From: Lederbergia galactosidilytica
GTDB lineage: Bacteria; Bacillota; Bacilli; Bacillales; Bacillaceae_C
Length of the DNA stretch: 64,000 bases
Assembly: GCF_017873565.1 (NCBI RefSeq)
Contig: NZ_JAGGKH010000001.1
Location: 372,001-436,000 of the forward strand
Direction: 5' to 3'
The notes beneath the pieces were generated by a model that ran no database searches, was not told the DNA's origin, and saw only the letters and a program-made list of their open reading frames with translations. Shown in pieces: positions 49,422 to 58,906 of the stretch. Position 1 is the stretch's first letter. The number at the start of each line of letters is the position of its first letter. A program made the translations under genes and the position numbers.

Positions 49422-50540
49422 ATGGGACAACCTGCAAAATATATTATAGTGATAAATAAAATTAAAGAATGGATAGAAACTGGAGAAGTCAAACCTGGAG
49501 ATAAAATTTATTCAGAGAATGAACTTTCTAAAATGTTTCAAGTGAGTCGACATACAATTAGACAAGCCATTGGGGAGCTTGTTCATGAAGGTTTACTATA
49601 TAGAGAGCAGGGAGCAGGAACATTTATTGCAAAACCAGCTAAGACTCTTTCTCCAACCATAGCTAAGCCAACAATTTCTGGTAAAAATATTGGGATTATT
49701 ACAACCTATATTTCTGACTATATTTTTCCAGCGATTATAAGGGGAATGGAATCTTATCTTACATCAAAAGGCTATTCATTATTCATTTCTAGCACAAATA
49801 ATGAGGTTGAAAAAGAAAGACAATGCTTAGAAGCAATGTTGGACCGAAATGTCGATGGACTTATCATTGAACCAACAAAAAGTAGTGGTTATAACCCCAA
49901 TATTCCATATTATTTGGAGTTGGAACAAAGAAACATTCCTTATTTAATGATCAATCAATATTATTCTCAATTGAATCCTCCCTATATTTTAATGGACGAT
50001 GAAAAAGGAGGATTATTAGCAACAGAACATTTGATTGAGCTTGGCCATGACAAGATCATTGGGATTTTTAAAACAGATGACTTACAAGGGATTTATCGTA
50101 TGAAAGGGTTTATCAATGCTTTTCGAAACCATCGGATACCATTCCAAAATGAAACGGTTATTTCCTATACAACTGAAGAATTACCGAATGTTTTGCAAGA
50201 AAAAATTGAAAAGTTATTGGCCGATCCAGAACAAACTCCAACAGGAATTGTTTGTTATAATGATGAAATTGCCTTAAAGATCATTCATATTCTTAAGGGT
50301 AAAGGCTATCGAGTTCCTGATGACATTTCCATTATTGGATATGATAATTCAGCTCTTGCTGAAGCATCAGAGATCAAAATTACGTCTATTAATCATCCGA
50401 AAGTCCAATTAGGTATAGATGCCGCCAAGTGGATAGTTGAAGCAATTGAACAGCCTGATACATTTGAAAAACCAAATGTAACTTACGAACCTGAATTAGT
50501 TATTCGTGAGTCAACACGTTCGCTTCGTACAAGAAACTAG
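49422..50540 (+). CDS. araR: Arabinose operon repressor AraR (GntR/LacI chimera)
   Basis: 372 residues: a GntR-type winged helix (1-70; GDKIYSENELSKMFQVSRHTIRQAIGEL, then GAGTFIAKP) joined to a LacI-type periplasmic-binding-like effector domain (80-365; IGIITTYISDYIFPAIIRG, ELGHDKIIGIF, SIIGYDNSALAE). This fusion is the hallmark of AraR, which represses arabinose and arabinan genes until L-arabinose binds. Ribosome site TTGGAGG precedes ATG. It is divergent from araBDA and ends at a strong terminator. Confidence 0.95.
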   Translation: MGQPAKYIIVINKIKEWIETGEVKPGDKIYSENELSKMFQVSRHTIRQAIGELVHEGLLYREQGAGTFIAKPAKTLSPTIAKPTISGKNIGIITTYISDYIFPAIIRGMESYLTSKGYSLFISSTNNEVEKERQCLEAMLDRNVDGLIIEPTKSSGYNPNIPYYLELEQRNIPYLMINQYYSQLNPPYILMDDEKGGLLATEHLIELGHDKIIGIFKTDDLQGIYRMKGFINAFRNHRIPFQNETVISYTTEELPNVLQEKIEKLLADPEQTPTGIVCYNDEIALKIIHILKGKGYRVPDDISIIGYDNSALAEASEIKITSINHPKVQLGIDAAKWIVEAIEQPDTFEKPNVTYEPELVIRESTRSLRTRN

Positions 50541-50542
50541 TA

Positions 50543-50579
50543 AAAAAATAGCCTGAGAACCCAATCTCAAGGCTATTTT
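50543..50579. terminator. Bidirectional terminator between araR and GH43
   Basis: The stem AATAGCCTGAGA / TCTCAAGGCTATT (one mismatch) is flanked by an A run on the left and a T run on the right. It starts three bases after the araR stop and lies beyond the 3' end of the convergent GH43 gene. Confidence 0.9.
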
Positions 50580-50722
50580 CCATTCTTTTCTTATTTACAA
50601 TTTAGAACTCTTCACCGTACGCCTTTAGCACTATTCCCTTTACTTGATATAATTTCACTTCTAGCTTTTCTTTATTTTTAGTAATTTCATAGGGAAATTC
50701 ATACATAACATCAAACAAAAGT

Positions 50723-52252
50723 TCAGATTTGCGTTATCCCATCTATCAATTTTTCGTAATGGAAAAAATCGAAATCTGCGTAACCACCCGTTTCCTGACT
50801 TGCATAATTAAACAAACCAATGCGATACCCCATAAAATGATCTAGTGTATACTTCATTTCCAAAGTGCATCCTATTTTGCTCCATGTTTCTCCATCTATA
50901 GAGTAAAAAAAGTTAGCTGTATCTAGACTGTTTTCAAAATTAAATTCTATTTTTAAATCAATCCAATTGTATACGTACGGAATTTTTTCTATCTTTTGCT
51001 CGAAGCCTTCACCATTATTTACACACATTATAACGTTCTTTTCGCCATTCGAATTTACCTGAATACCAACTGTACCAAACGTGTTTTGTAAGGCAAGTAA
51101 ACCTGCGTGATCACCTGGCTTCATATTAGATAGATCGATACGCACACACCCTTTACATGCTGGTCCTTCTGTACGCTGTGTTAGCGTATTACGTGCCTCT
51201 AGCACATTATTCACGACATTCCCTGTTGTTAACCTTAAAAATCCCTCTCTAACGGTAACTGACCAAAAGCGGTGGTCAGGATTATGATTCCACTGCCAAT
51301 TTAAAGCTAATTGATTTTCCCTGTAATCAAAATCATCACTAATCACCAGTGGATTTGATGGCGTATAAGGTAGATCAACCTCAAAATGTTCAGGTACTTT
51401 TCCATCTATTCCCATCATAGGCCAGTCATTTACCCATCTTACGGGTACGACAAATGGTATCCTTCCAACAGCATCGTGATCTTGGAATAATAAGGCATAC
51501 CAACTCTGATCTGTGGTATCAATAATTCCTCCTTGCGCCACACCATGATTACAATAATCCATATTATCATCTAGCACAATTTTACGTTCATAGGGGCCTA
51601 GCAACTCTGTGGAACGGTAGCAAACCTCTCTTCTCCTTTGATTTCCACCTAAGGGCCATTCTATAAAAAGCAAGTAATAATACCCGTTTATCTTATAAGC
51701 ATGGCAACCTTCACAACGCAAGCCGATTCCTTCTCCTTCTGTTTCTAAAAGTAAGTGATTTATTCCTTCTGGTTTAATTCTCGTTACATCCGCTGTCAGT
51801 TCTGTAATAAAAATTTCTCCATTCCCATAAATAACAAAAACACGTTCTTCATCAAAAAGTAAGCTAGGATCATGAAATACCCCATTAATTACCGAACGTT
51901 GCCACTTACCTTTTTCAATATCATCTGTTTTAAAAATATAAAAACGCTGCATATCATTGCTGGAAAAACAAACATAGTATAACCCCTTATGTTCTCTCAG
52001 GCTTGCAGCCCAAGAACCTTTTCCATATATATCTTTTCCATTCATTAAGTTATGCGCATCATTATCCTCTAGAGTGTGATAGACATAATTAACAATTTCC
52101 CAATTAAGTAAATCCTTTGACTTCATAATCGGGCAGCCCGGCATAACATGCATACTTGTACTCACCATATAATAAGTATCTCCAACACGGATTGGATCTA
52201 CATCTGGTATGTCCGCCCAGAGTATTGGATTGTTGATTCTTGTTTTACTCAA
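50723..52252 (-). CDS. GH43 glycosidase with C-terminal concanavalin-like domain
   Basis: Predicted exo-acting arabinofuranosidase or beta-xylosidase in the cytoplasm. About 509 residues: a propeller domain (1-310; ADIPDVDPIRVGDTYYM with the base-type Asp, VFHDPSLLFD with the modulating Asp, CEGCHAYKINGYYYL with the expected acid Glu) and a beta-sandwich (320-505) of the XynB C-terminal type. No signal peptide. The start is TTG 52252, since AGGAGAT lies in front of it; an earlier TTG would contain that site. It is the last gene of the 50.7-64 kb transport cluster, giving the only clear substrate hint for it. Confidence 0.88.
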   Translation of the reverse strand: MSKTRINNPILWADIPDVDPIRVGDTYYMVSTSMHVMPGCPIMKSKDLLNWEIVNYVYHTLEDNDAHNLMNGKDIYGKGSWAASLREHKGLYYVCFSSNDMQRFYIFKTDDIEKGKWQRSVINGVFHDPSLLFDEERVFVIYGNGEIFITELTADVTRIKPEGINHLLLETEGEGIGLRCEGCHAYKINGYYYLLFIEWPLGGNQRRREVCYRSTELLGPYERKIVLDDNMDYCNHGVAQGGIIDTTDQSWYALLFQDHDAVGRIPFVVPVRWVNDWPMMGIDGKVPEHFEVDLPYTPSNPLVISDDFDYRENQLALNWQWNHNPDHRFWSVTVREGFLRLTTGNVVNNVLEARNTLTQRTEGPACKGCVRIDLSNMKPGDHAGLLALQNTFGTVGIQVNSNGEKNVIMCVNNGEGFEQKIEKIPYVYNWIDLKIEFNFENSLDTANFFYSIDGETWSKIGCTLEMKYTLDHFMGYRIGLFNYASQETGGYADFDFFHYEKLIDGITQI

Positions 52253-52373
52253 TTTATTATCTCCTAACAAAAGTTCTAGTTCTTCATAAATTAATAAATG
52301 AAACTATCAGTACTTTTTATTCGTCTCTATTTTTCTAATAGCTACTAAACCGTTGTATCCGTAACCCTCTGCA

Positions 52374-53318
52374 TTATCCTACAATTCCCGTTCTTTCAAT
52401 ACTCTCAACAAAGTATCTTTGGACAAATAGGTAAATGATAATTAAAGGCAAAATGGATAGTAATATTCCAGTATCTTGAACCATGCTTAGATAAAATGGG
52501 TCCACCCCAGATGTGTCATCTTCTAATCGGATGGCCAAATTGTAAGGTAAAGACGATAGTTGTGTTGACATTACCTTACTGGAAGTTAAATAAGTTGTGG
52601 TGTAAAAGCTGTCATTCCATTGCCAAACAAAGGAAAATAAAGTCGTCGTAATCACTGCCGGCAGGGCGTTTGGTATCATAATTCTAGTAAAGGTTTTCCC
52701 AATTCCTGCGCCATCAATATAGGCAGCCTCCTCAATTTCTTTGGGAATACCTCTAAAAAATTGGCGAAATATAAAAATATACAAACCAGCTTTTAAGGAG
52801 TTCCCAGTTATCGATGTCAGAATAAACGGCCAATATGAATCTAACAAGTTTACTGACTTACCCGTAATGAGCGGAATGATTCCCATTAAAGTAAAATCTT
52901 TTAAATTCATATATATGGGTATAAGGATTGTCGTTGGTGGTACAAGGATCGTGAGTATGACCCCGCCGAATAATATGTTACTTCCTCTGAATTTTAATCT
53001 AGCAAAGCCATACCCAGCCAAAGCACAAGAAATTACGGTTAAAATTGTGGTAATGGAAGATAATGAAACTGTGTTCCATAATGTTGCCCCATAATCCATA
53101 ACTCTCGTAACTTCTTTAAAATTATCAATTGAAAATTTTTCTGGAATCCATATCACATTTGGTGAATAAAGATCACTTTTATGCTTGAAAGCAGTTGATA
53201 TCTTTTGGAGAACTGGATACAAAATGATAAAGGATAATCCAAGTATTAAAACAAAACGAATTGTCGCCCATAACCATTTTTTCCAATGATCTATTGAAGT
53301 AAAATTATTATAGTTCAT
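52374..53318 (-). CDS. Carbohydrate ABC permease (MalG type), cluster 2, pair 2
   Basis: 314 residues with six predicted membrane helices and the CUT1 EAA loop EIEEAAYIDGAGIGKTF. It follows its MalF-type partner by about 17 bp. No ATPase gene is present. It is the second permease pair in this cluster, downstream of the DUF5696 lipoprotein. A rather long third periplasmic loop (PVLQKISTAFKHKSDLYSPN region and a DDTSGVDPFYLSMVQD segment) is visible. Confidence 0.9.
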   Translation of the reverse strand: MNYNNFTSIDHWKKWLWATIRFVLILGLSFIILYPVLQKISTAFKHKSDLYSPNVIWIPEKFSIDNFKEVTRVMDYGATLWNTVSLSSITTILTVISCALAGYGFARLKFRGSNILFGGVILTILVPPTTILIPIYMNLKDFTLMGIIPLITGKSVNLLDSYWPFILTSITGNSLKAGLYIFIFRQFFRGIPKEIEEAAYIDGAGIGKTFTRIMIPNALPAVITTTLFSFVWQWNDSFYTTTYLTSSKVMSTQLSSLPYNLAIRLEDDTSGVDPFYLSMVQDTGILLSILPLIIIYLFVQRYFVESIERTGIVG

Positions 53319-53335
53319 GTTTCACACTCCTGGGA

Positions 53336-54250
53336 TTACTCATAATAAAATACCCGTTTCGAAATAATGTAACTGCTTATAACTAGAATAATCGAAATGC
53401 ATAAAAAATATATCCAGGCCATTGCAGAACCGAGTCCAAAATTAAATGATTTAAAACCCGTTTCACGAATAAGCGTCGTTAGGTTATTACGCGAGAACGA
53501 ATCAATAACTGTATAAACGAGGTTGACAAGAATTAGCGGACTCACCATCGGAAATGTAATCTTCCAAAAGGCTTCATAGCCTGTAGCACCTTCTATTTTT
53601 GACGCTTCATATAATTGAGGAGAAATAGTTTGAATACCAGCTAAAAAAATCAAAATCTGCACACCCGACATACTTATAATTTCGTAGATACGATCTACTG
53701 CACCAGTTAAATAAAGCACGATCGTCTTACTTACTCCTGCCTCTAGCATCATCTTCTGAAGTTCAAAACTGCCGAATGCATTAACTGCTCCCGAATTTCC
53801 TACATTTTGCTCATTAACAGCTTGAATTAAGCTAGTACTTTCCAATGAAAAGATTACTCCAGAAGCTAAAATGACAGGGAGGAAAAAAATGGCCCGCGCT
53901 AATGACCTCCCAAAAAATCTTTGATTCAATAATACCGCAAGAAATAAACTGAATATCACAATCAATGGAACATTGACAAGGACATCGATAATAGATTCAA
54001 CTAAAGTTCGGTTGAAACTAGTATTGACAGTTAGTGCTTGGATGTAATTCTCTAGACCAATAAACTTAATACTCATTCCATTTGCAGTTGCTTCAATGGA
54101 ACTAAAACTATATCTTAATGAATTTAGTAAAGGGACCAAAAAGAAAGCAATGAATCCTAATAGCCACGGCAAAACAAAAATAAATCCCCAAAATGCTTTT
54201 CGTTGGTTGTAGGTTTTTGGAATAAAATTAAATCGTTTTGCTATTTTCAT
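53336..54250 (-). CDS. Carbohydrate ABC permease (MalF type), cluster 2, pair 2
   Basis: 304 residues with six predicted helices and an EAA-like loop QLYEASKIEGATGYEAFWK. The insert between helices 2 and 3 (LESTSLIQAVNEQNVGNSGAVNAFG) forms an extra external loop of about 50 residues, unusual for the family. Its ATG overlaps the end of the DUF5696 gene by four bases, so the lipoprotein and permease are translationally coupled and probably act together. Confidence 0.9.
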   Translation of the reverse strand: MKIAKRFNFIPKTYNQRKAFWGFIFVLPWLLGFIAFFLVPLLNSLRYSFSSIEATANGMSIKFIGLENYIQALTVNTSFNRTLVESIIDVLVNVPLIVIFSLFLAVLLNQRFFGRSLARAIFFLPVILASGVIFSLESTSLIQAVNEQNVGNSGAVNAFGSFELQKMMLEAGVSKTIVLYLTGAVDRIYEIISMSGVQILIFLAGIQTISPQLYEASKIEGATGYEAFWKITFPMVSPLILVNLVYTVIDSFSRNNLTTLIRETGFKSFNFGLGSAMAWIYFLCISIILVISSYIISKRVFYYE

Positions 54251-56781
54251 ATTTGGTCACCGCCTATTATATATCCCTCTGGCTTAATCGTTTTTCCATC
54301 GATCTCAACCTCTTCAGCATTATAATTTACTATTACATATAACCCGTTAGAATAAGTTGATTGATAGACGTTATCTGCAAGCTTTTCATGCTTTATTAGA
54401 CCTTCACCTTGTACTTCCTTTAAGAAATCATTCACTTCCTGATACAATTCTATCGATTGGTCAAGCCATAATTCATAATTTACAGCGAAGAGATTATTAT
54501 GTTCTGTGTCTTTTAGTAAATAGTTTGGTTTATAGATCCATTTAAAATGGACACCCGCCCCGTATTCCAAACATTTCAATACATATTGGCGATCATTGGT
54601 ATACGGCGATAAATTATATGGACTTCCTGTATAATCCACATATCCTCTTAATACCATCTGATAGAACGGAATGCTTTCATCCTCAATTTTAAATCCGCTA
54701 TTTGACATTGGTGCATTTTTTATAAGCGAAACATATGGTAGGGCGTATGCATTTGCATCATTAGCCATAATCTTATAGTCTAGATCTTTCAAAAGTGAAA
54801 TGGACTCAATCATTATCTGTTCAGATTCAATTCGGTCAATATTTCGCTTTTTATTAAAATCGCTGTTGACCATGTTAGTTAAGTCTTCCAATGCAATCCC
54901 TTGTAATGCGTATGATTCTACTCCATTTAAAAATGAAGCAGTATATTCTTTTACAGAATCAGGTTTAACTAGATACGATGGTTTTTTTTCTACATCTCTT
55001 TTATCTAATGCTAAGTCCCTAGGATATAAGGCAGCAGGAATCTCTCGTAGGTTGCGTGCTGCTTCATTTTTCTTGTTAAAGCCTTTTGTGGAATGGGCTT
55101 GAGTCAGTGATACTCCCGGATAAAATTCAATATTCTTTTCATCCGTGTATTTAATAAAATCTTTGAAGCTTTTGCTGCCGCCTATAACTTTATCTACCTT
55201 CACATTATCGGGAATTTTTTGATCTAGCCCACCATTAAACCAACCGGAATAATTCAGTTTTATATTCCGAATATTCTTATCTTCTAAGTTATCAATCATC
55301 TCTTCTGCTTGCTTAAAAGTAGTCAAGGACTCAAGTGCATTGTAAGGCACACCAAGTATATGCTTTTGAAGCGTAATCCCTCCAACTAAATCTAAATAAA
55401 ATGGGCTATTTTCTTGCTCTTGGAACTTTGTAGAAAGTAATTTATTATGTTCTAGTAAATAACTTTGATAAGCATGCGCTAAACCTTGATAAGAAGCTTG
55501 TTCAGACGGTAAAAATTTGTAGCGAATGACAAAATCCGAACTCATTTTTTCTTGTTGAAATTTAGGTAAAGAACGACGTTGTCCATTGGCATCTAGGATT
55601 ACTTCATCCTTTTTGACAACATAAAAGCTTGGATGAACATAATTATAGCTATTTAATCGACCACTAATATCTGCATTAATCGTTGCAGCTGCCGCCCCTT
55701 CTTCAATTACACCTAAGAAGGCTGCTTCTTCATAAATCATCCCGAAAACCGGGAGTCTAATATTTTGCTCATCATTTCCAGGATTAGTTGTTTCCATCGT
55801 CTGATCTACACCATATACATCTTGTTTATAAGCGGGATAATTTATTTTCCCACTATTGAAATGGATAAGTGCTCCTGAACCGTCAGGTATGAATATAGAT
55901 CCCTCCTCCTTTACACCTGCCGCCCCAAAGAAGCTAAGCGGAGTGATCTTATTTATCGGATAGTTTTCTGGAAACTGAATAGAGTCCTTTGGAATACGTA
56001 CAACTAAACTATCCTTATCTAGTACATATTCAATAGATACTAGGAAAGCGCGTGTACCAGTCTCTTCTTTCGTAATATTATGTTCTTCAGTATCTATTAA
56101 TAAATCTTCTTCCGTATAACCAATTGATTCAAAAGCTTGTAGAGCACGATCAAGCTGCAATCCCTTTAAAGCATCATCATTTCTGATATAAACCTTTTTC
56201 TCTTTGTCTTCTTTGTAACCAATCATAAGGGCACGTTGTCCTGTTTTATCCATTTGGCTAGTTATTTCCTTGTATCGCTCATAACTTAGCATCATTGGTA
56301 AATCCTCTGCAGGATTTTTATCATTTCCAAATTTATAATTAACGCGAATACCTTTTTCGATACTTTGCATACTAATTTGCTCATAAGCAACACTGTCTGT
56401 AAAAGAATTAATATTGCTTAACTGACCGTACTGATTGTAGTAATCTAAGTTTAATTGTGCCGATAATACCTCTGCATTTATACCACTTGCTACCTTATCG
56501 AGAGTACGCTCTGGTGGATTCGTATAATATGTTTTCCCTGTTGACTTATCCATCACAGCTACATCCCCCGTCTCCTCTCCTACAAATAAACGTAAGGAAT
56601 CTGACTCTGCAATCCCTTTCATATCAGGAAGTTTTTTTTCCATAAATAGAGAGGATAGAGATTCGCCTTCTGCTAATTCAAAGCTCTCTTGTTGACGATC
56701 ACCTGTTGAACTGGCTGCCAAAGAACAACCTGCCGTAATAAACAGCATTCCGATAAGTAGTAACCATTTTTTTATTTGCAT
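54247..56781 (-). CDS. DUF5696 lipoprotein, candidate surface glycosidase
   Basis: 844 residues with lipobox ITAGCSLA (lipidated Cys19), so anchored outside the membrane. The order suggests a beta-supersandwich (about 55-445; IFIPDGSGALIHFNSGK), then a TIM-barrel-like half (460-720; IKLNYSGWFNGGLD, IEFYPGVSL, GIALEDLTN with Glu632-Asp633, IMANDANAY with Asp675) and a C-terminal beta-sheet (VYQSTYSNGLYVIVNYN). This layout resembles glycosidases of the GH97/GH101 type, but no activity is established for the domain as far as I know. Coupled to the following permease gene. Confidence 0.8.
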   Translation of the reverse strand: MQIKKWLLLIGMLFITAGCSLAASSTGDRQQESFELAEGESLSSLFMEKKLPDMKGIAESDSLRLFVGEETGDVAVMDKSTGKTYYTNPPERTLDKVASGINAEVLSAQLNLDYYNQYGQLSNINSFTDSVAYEQISMQSIEKGIRVNYKFGNDKNPAEDLPMMLSYERYKEITSQMDKTGQRALMIGYKEDKEKKVYIRNDDALKGLQLDRALQAFESIGYTEEDLLIDTEEHNITKEETGTRAFLVSIEYVLDKDSLVVRIPKDSIQFPENYPINKITPLSFFGAAGVKEEGSIFIPDGSGALIHFNSGKINYPAYKQDVYGVDQTMETTNPGNDEQNIRLPVFGMIYEEAAFLGVIEEGAAAATINADISGRLNSYNYVHPSFYVVKKDEVILDANGQRRSLPKFQQEKMSSDFVIRYKFLPSEQASYQGLAHAYQSYLLEHNKLLSTKFQEQENSPFYLDLVGGITLQKHILGVPYNALESLTTFKQAEEMIDNLEDKNIRNIKLNYSGWFNGGLDQKIPDNVKVDKVIGGSKSFKDFIKYTDEKNIEFYPGVSLTQAHSTKGFNKKNEAARNLREIPAALYPRDLALDKRDVEKKPSYLVKPDSVKEYTASFLNGVESYALQGIALEDLTNMVNSDFNKKRNIDRIESEQIMIESISLLKDLDYKIMANDANAYALPYVSLIKNAPMSNSGFKIEDESIPFYQMVLRGYVDYTGSPYNLSPYTNDRQYVLKCLEYGAGVHFKWIYKPNYLLKDTEHNNLFAVNYELWLDQSIELYQEVNDFLKEVQGEGLIKHEKLADNVYQSTYSNGLYVIVNYNAEEVEIDGKTIKPEGYIIGGDQI

Positions 56782-56799
56782 TCAGAATATCCTCCTTTC

Positions 56800-57435
56800 C
56801 TAAGATCTCATGGTAATCTCCTGATAGATTACGGATACAAAGGAAATCATCTGTTGTATTAAGCTAAAAAAGAGTAGGCATAAAAACGCCATAAACCCCA
56901 TAGCTACTATTGTCAAAGCCATAGTTAGAATTGTTTTTGCCGGTGTAAATTGATGTACAGTCATATTTCCTATAAACATTAAATAGACAAACCAGCAAAT
57001 TGCAAAACTAGTTGTAAAATAATAAAATGTAGCTTCTTCGATAGAAATGACATTACTCAACCATATCCATGGAAAGTGAAGAAGTACCAACGGAATAAGA
57101 GCAAAACATGTAGAATTAAATATCTCTACAAATCTGCCTTTTCCATCTAACAATGTTGTTAACGACCAATTAGCAATACACCAAAATAATACCGGGATCA
57201 CGACGTATGCTATTTCCATAATGCTATTCATATCTTTCTCATTATAGATATTAATCACAAATCCACTATATTGATTGTGCAAAATATTTGTTAAGGCTAA
57301 TAATATTAAAGTAATAATTGAGATTAAAAGGTTTAATCTGTTATTCCGTTCAAATTTCAATTCCCAATAACCATTAAAAGGATGGAGTATGACATAAATG
57401 GGATACTTCAATACTTCTTTACTCCACAATGTCAA
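56800..57435 (-). CDS. Yip1-family membrane protein
   Basis: 211 residues with five predicted membrane helices (roughly 33-50, 72-92, 105-125, 135-155 and 165-195). The N-terminal segment VLKYPIYVILHPFNGYWELKFE is typical of bacterial Yip1-domain proteins. Start TTG 57435 follows GGAGGAAACAG and overlaps the end of the NHL-repeat gene by 17 bases. Yip1 proteins have no defined role in bacteria; the conserved neighbourhood suggests an accessory part of the transport/hydrolysis complex. Confidence 0.78.
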   Translation of the reverse strand: MTLWSKEVLKYPIYVILHPFNGYWELKFERNNRLNLLISIITLILLALTNILHNQYSGFVINIYNEKDMNSIMEIAYVVIPVLFWCIANWSLTTLLDGKGRFVEIFNSTCFALIPLVLLHFPWIWLSNVISIEEATFYYFTTSFAICWFVYLMFIGNMTVHQFTPAKTILTMALTIVAMGFMAFLCLLFFSLIQQMISFVSVIYQEITMRS

Positions 57436-58894
57436 TGCTGTTTCCTCCTCTCAGCCTTCTCACTTTTCTAATTCTCCCCAATATAACCCATAATAGAACA
57501 AGTATGAGAATACTGGTCATACCAACTGGAAAATATGCTCTCAATATTTCTTTACGCTGCAATATAAAAGCTTTAGAGTAGTTTTTTTGATCTTTCCCTT
57601 CTTTAAAAAAATTCATCGCTTCGTTATACTGGCCTTGTCGATATAACGCTTTTCCAATCCCTATATAGGCAAAATCTAAATTAGCATTCATATTAATCGT
57701 TTCCTGATAAAGATGGTAAGCTTTTTCCTCATCCCCACTGTAATAGCTTTTTACAGCTTCATTCAGTGTTCTTCCATAGTTCGTTTCCTCAAACACCGTA
57801 ATTTCTGCTAACGATTTATCCAACACAAGAAAGTGGTTTCCAATCCTTTCAATAGCTATGGGAGTAACGAATTCGCCCATCGTATTGCCTATGCCGCCAA
57901 ATACATACATTAAATGCCCATCCCCATTGTAGGTAAAGATCCGTCCCTTTTTAGAATCCAATACAGAGTAAATTTCACTGTCCCAAACATCAAGGTCAAT
58001 TAGACGGGATGGTCCATCCTTTTGACTGTATCGTTCATCACCACGAGGACTAAAATATCCTTCTCTCCTTAAAATATCTGTCCCTTGTGCATTTAATTTC
58101 TTAATTGTATCTCCCCATTCATCACCATTGGTTGCATAAATAAAACCTTCGTCATTAATATCCAGATTAGTAAATTCAGTTGGAATAAATTGAACCATTC
58201 GACTGCGTTGTGCCTTTGTCGATAATCTTTTCCACAATAACTCTATTGGACTAACTCTTACTCGGTTTGCACCGATAAAAGTAGTGAATTCTCCATCGGC
58301 ATTGAATTCCATAAATCCATCAAATACTCCACTTGCCATGACGTAAATTCTTTGAGCCTTATCTACTACCAAGTGCACAGGGGTAAATTCGAAATCCTCC
58401 TTCAACACTTCTAATTGTGGCGAATCCACAACCTTCATGAGTTCATAATTCTCATTCAAATGGACCACTCGCTTATTCCCTGTATCTGCAATATATATAT
58501 GGTTAAGTTCATCTACAAAAATACCTTGCGGATTGTTGAACCCCTCCTTTTTCTCTTGATTCATAAACGTATCAATCACGTGAACCAATTCTAGTTGTTC
58601 ATTCAAAACAACAATACGATTGTTGCCCGTATCTACAACGTAAACTTCTCCTTCCTCATTTACAAAAATATCACTCGGCTCGTTCAGCGCCCCAATCCGC
58701 AAATCTTCTCCATCGACGATTAACGTAGCCTTATAGGCAGCAGGGGAGTCTACAGTTGTTCCTGAGTAGGAGTAGTTATACGTATCTGACACTCCCTGAG
58801 CAGCTACTTGTTCTACATGTATACTGCATAACACTAACCCGACAATTAATAGGCAAAGAAAGCTCCGTACTGATCTCCTCCAAATCCTCATCAT
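57419..58894 (-). CDS. NHL-repeat/TPR membrane-anchored protein
   Basis: 491 residues: signal peptide (1-32, cleavage after VAAQG), about five NHL beta-propeller repeats (60-360; the pattern EPSDIFVNEEGEVYVVDTGNNRIVVL recurs as NPQGIFVDELNHIYIADTGNKRVV), a tetratricopeptide segment (370-440; AYHLYQETINMNANLDFAYIGIGKALYRQGQYNEA) and a C-terminal membrane helix (453-473) with a basic cytoplasmic tail. The propeller and TPR therefore face outside. It may scaffold the binding protein and DUF5696 lipoprotein. Ribosome site AAAGGAG. Confidence 0.85.
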   Translation of the reverse strand: MMRIWRRSVRSFLCLLIVGLVLCSIHVEQVAAQGVSDTYNYSYSGTTVDSPAAYKATLIVDGEDLRIGALNEPSDIFVNEEGEVYVVDTGNNRIVVLNEQLELVHVIDTFMNQEKKEGFNNPQGIFVDELNHIYIADTGNKRVVHLNENYELMKVVDSPQLEVLKEDFEFTPVHLVVDKAQRIYVMASGVFDGFMEFNADGEFTTFIGANRVRVSPIELLWKRLSTKAQRSRMVQFIPTEFTNLDINDEGFIYATNGDEWGDTIKKLNAQGTDILRREGYFSPRGDERYSQKDGPSRLIDLDVWDSEIYSVLDSKKGRIFTYNGDGHLMYVFGGIGNTMGEFVTPIAIERIGNHFLVLDKSLAEITVFEETNYGRTLNEAVKSYYSGDEEKAYHLYQETINMNANLDFAYIGIGKALYRQGQYNEAMNFFKEGKDQKNYSKAFILQRKEILRAYFPVGMTSILILVLLWVILGRIRKVRRLRGGNSIDIVE

Positions 58895-58906
58895 GCGATC
58901 TCCTTT

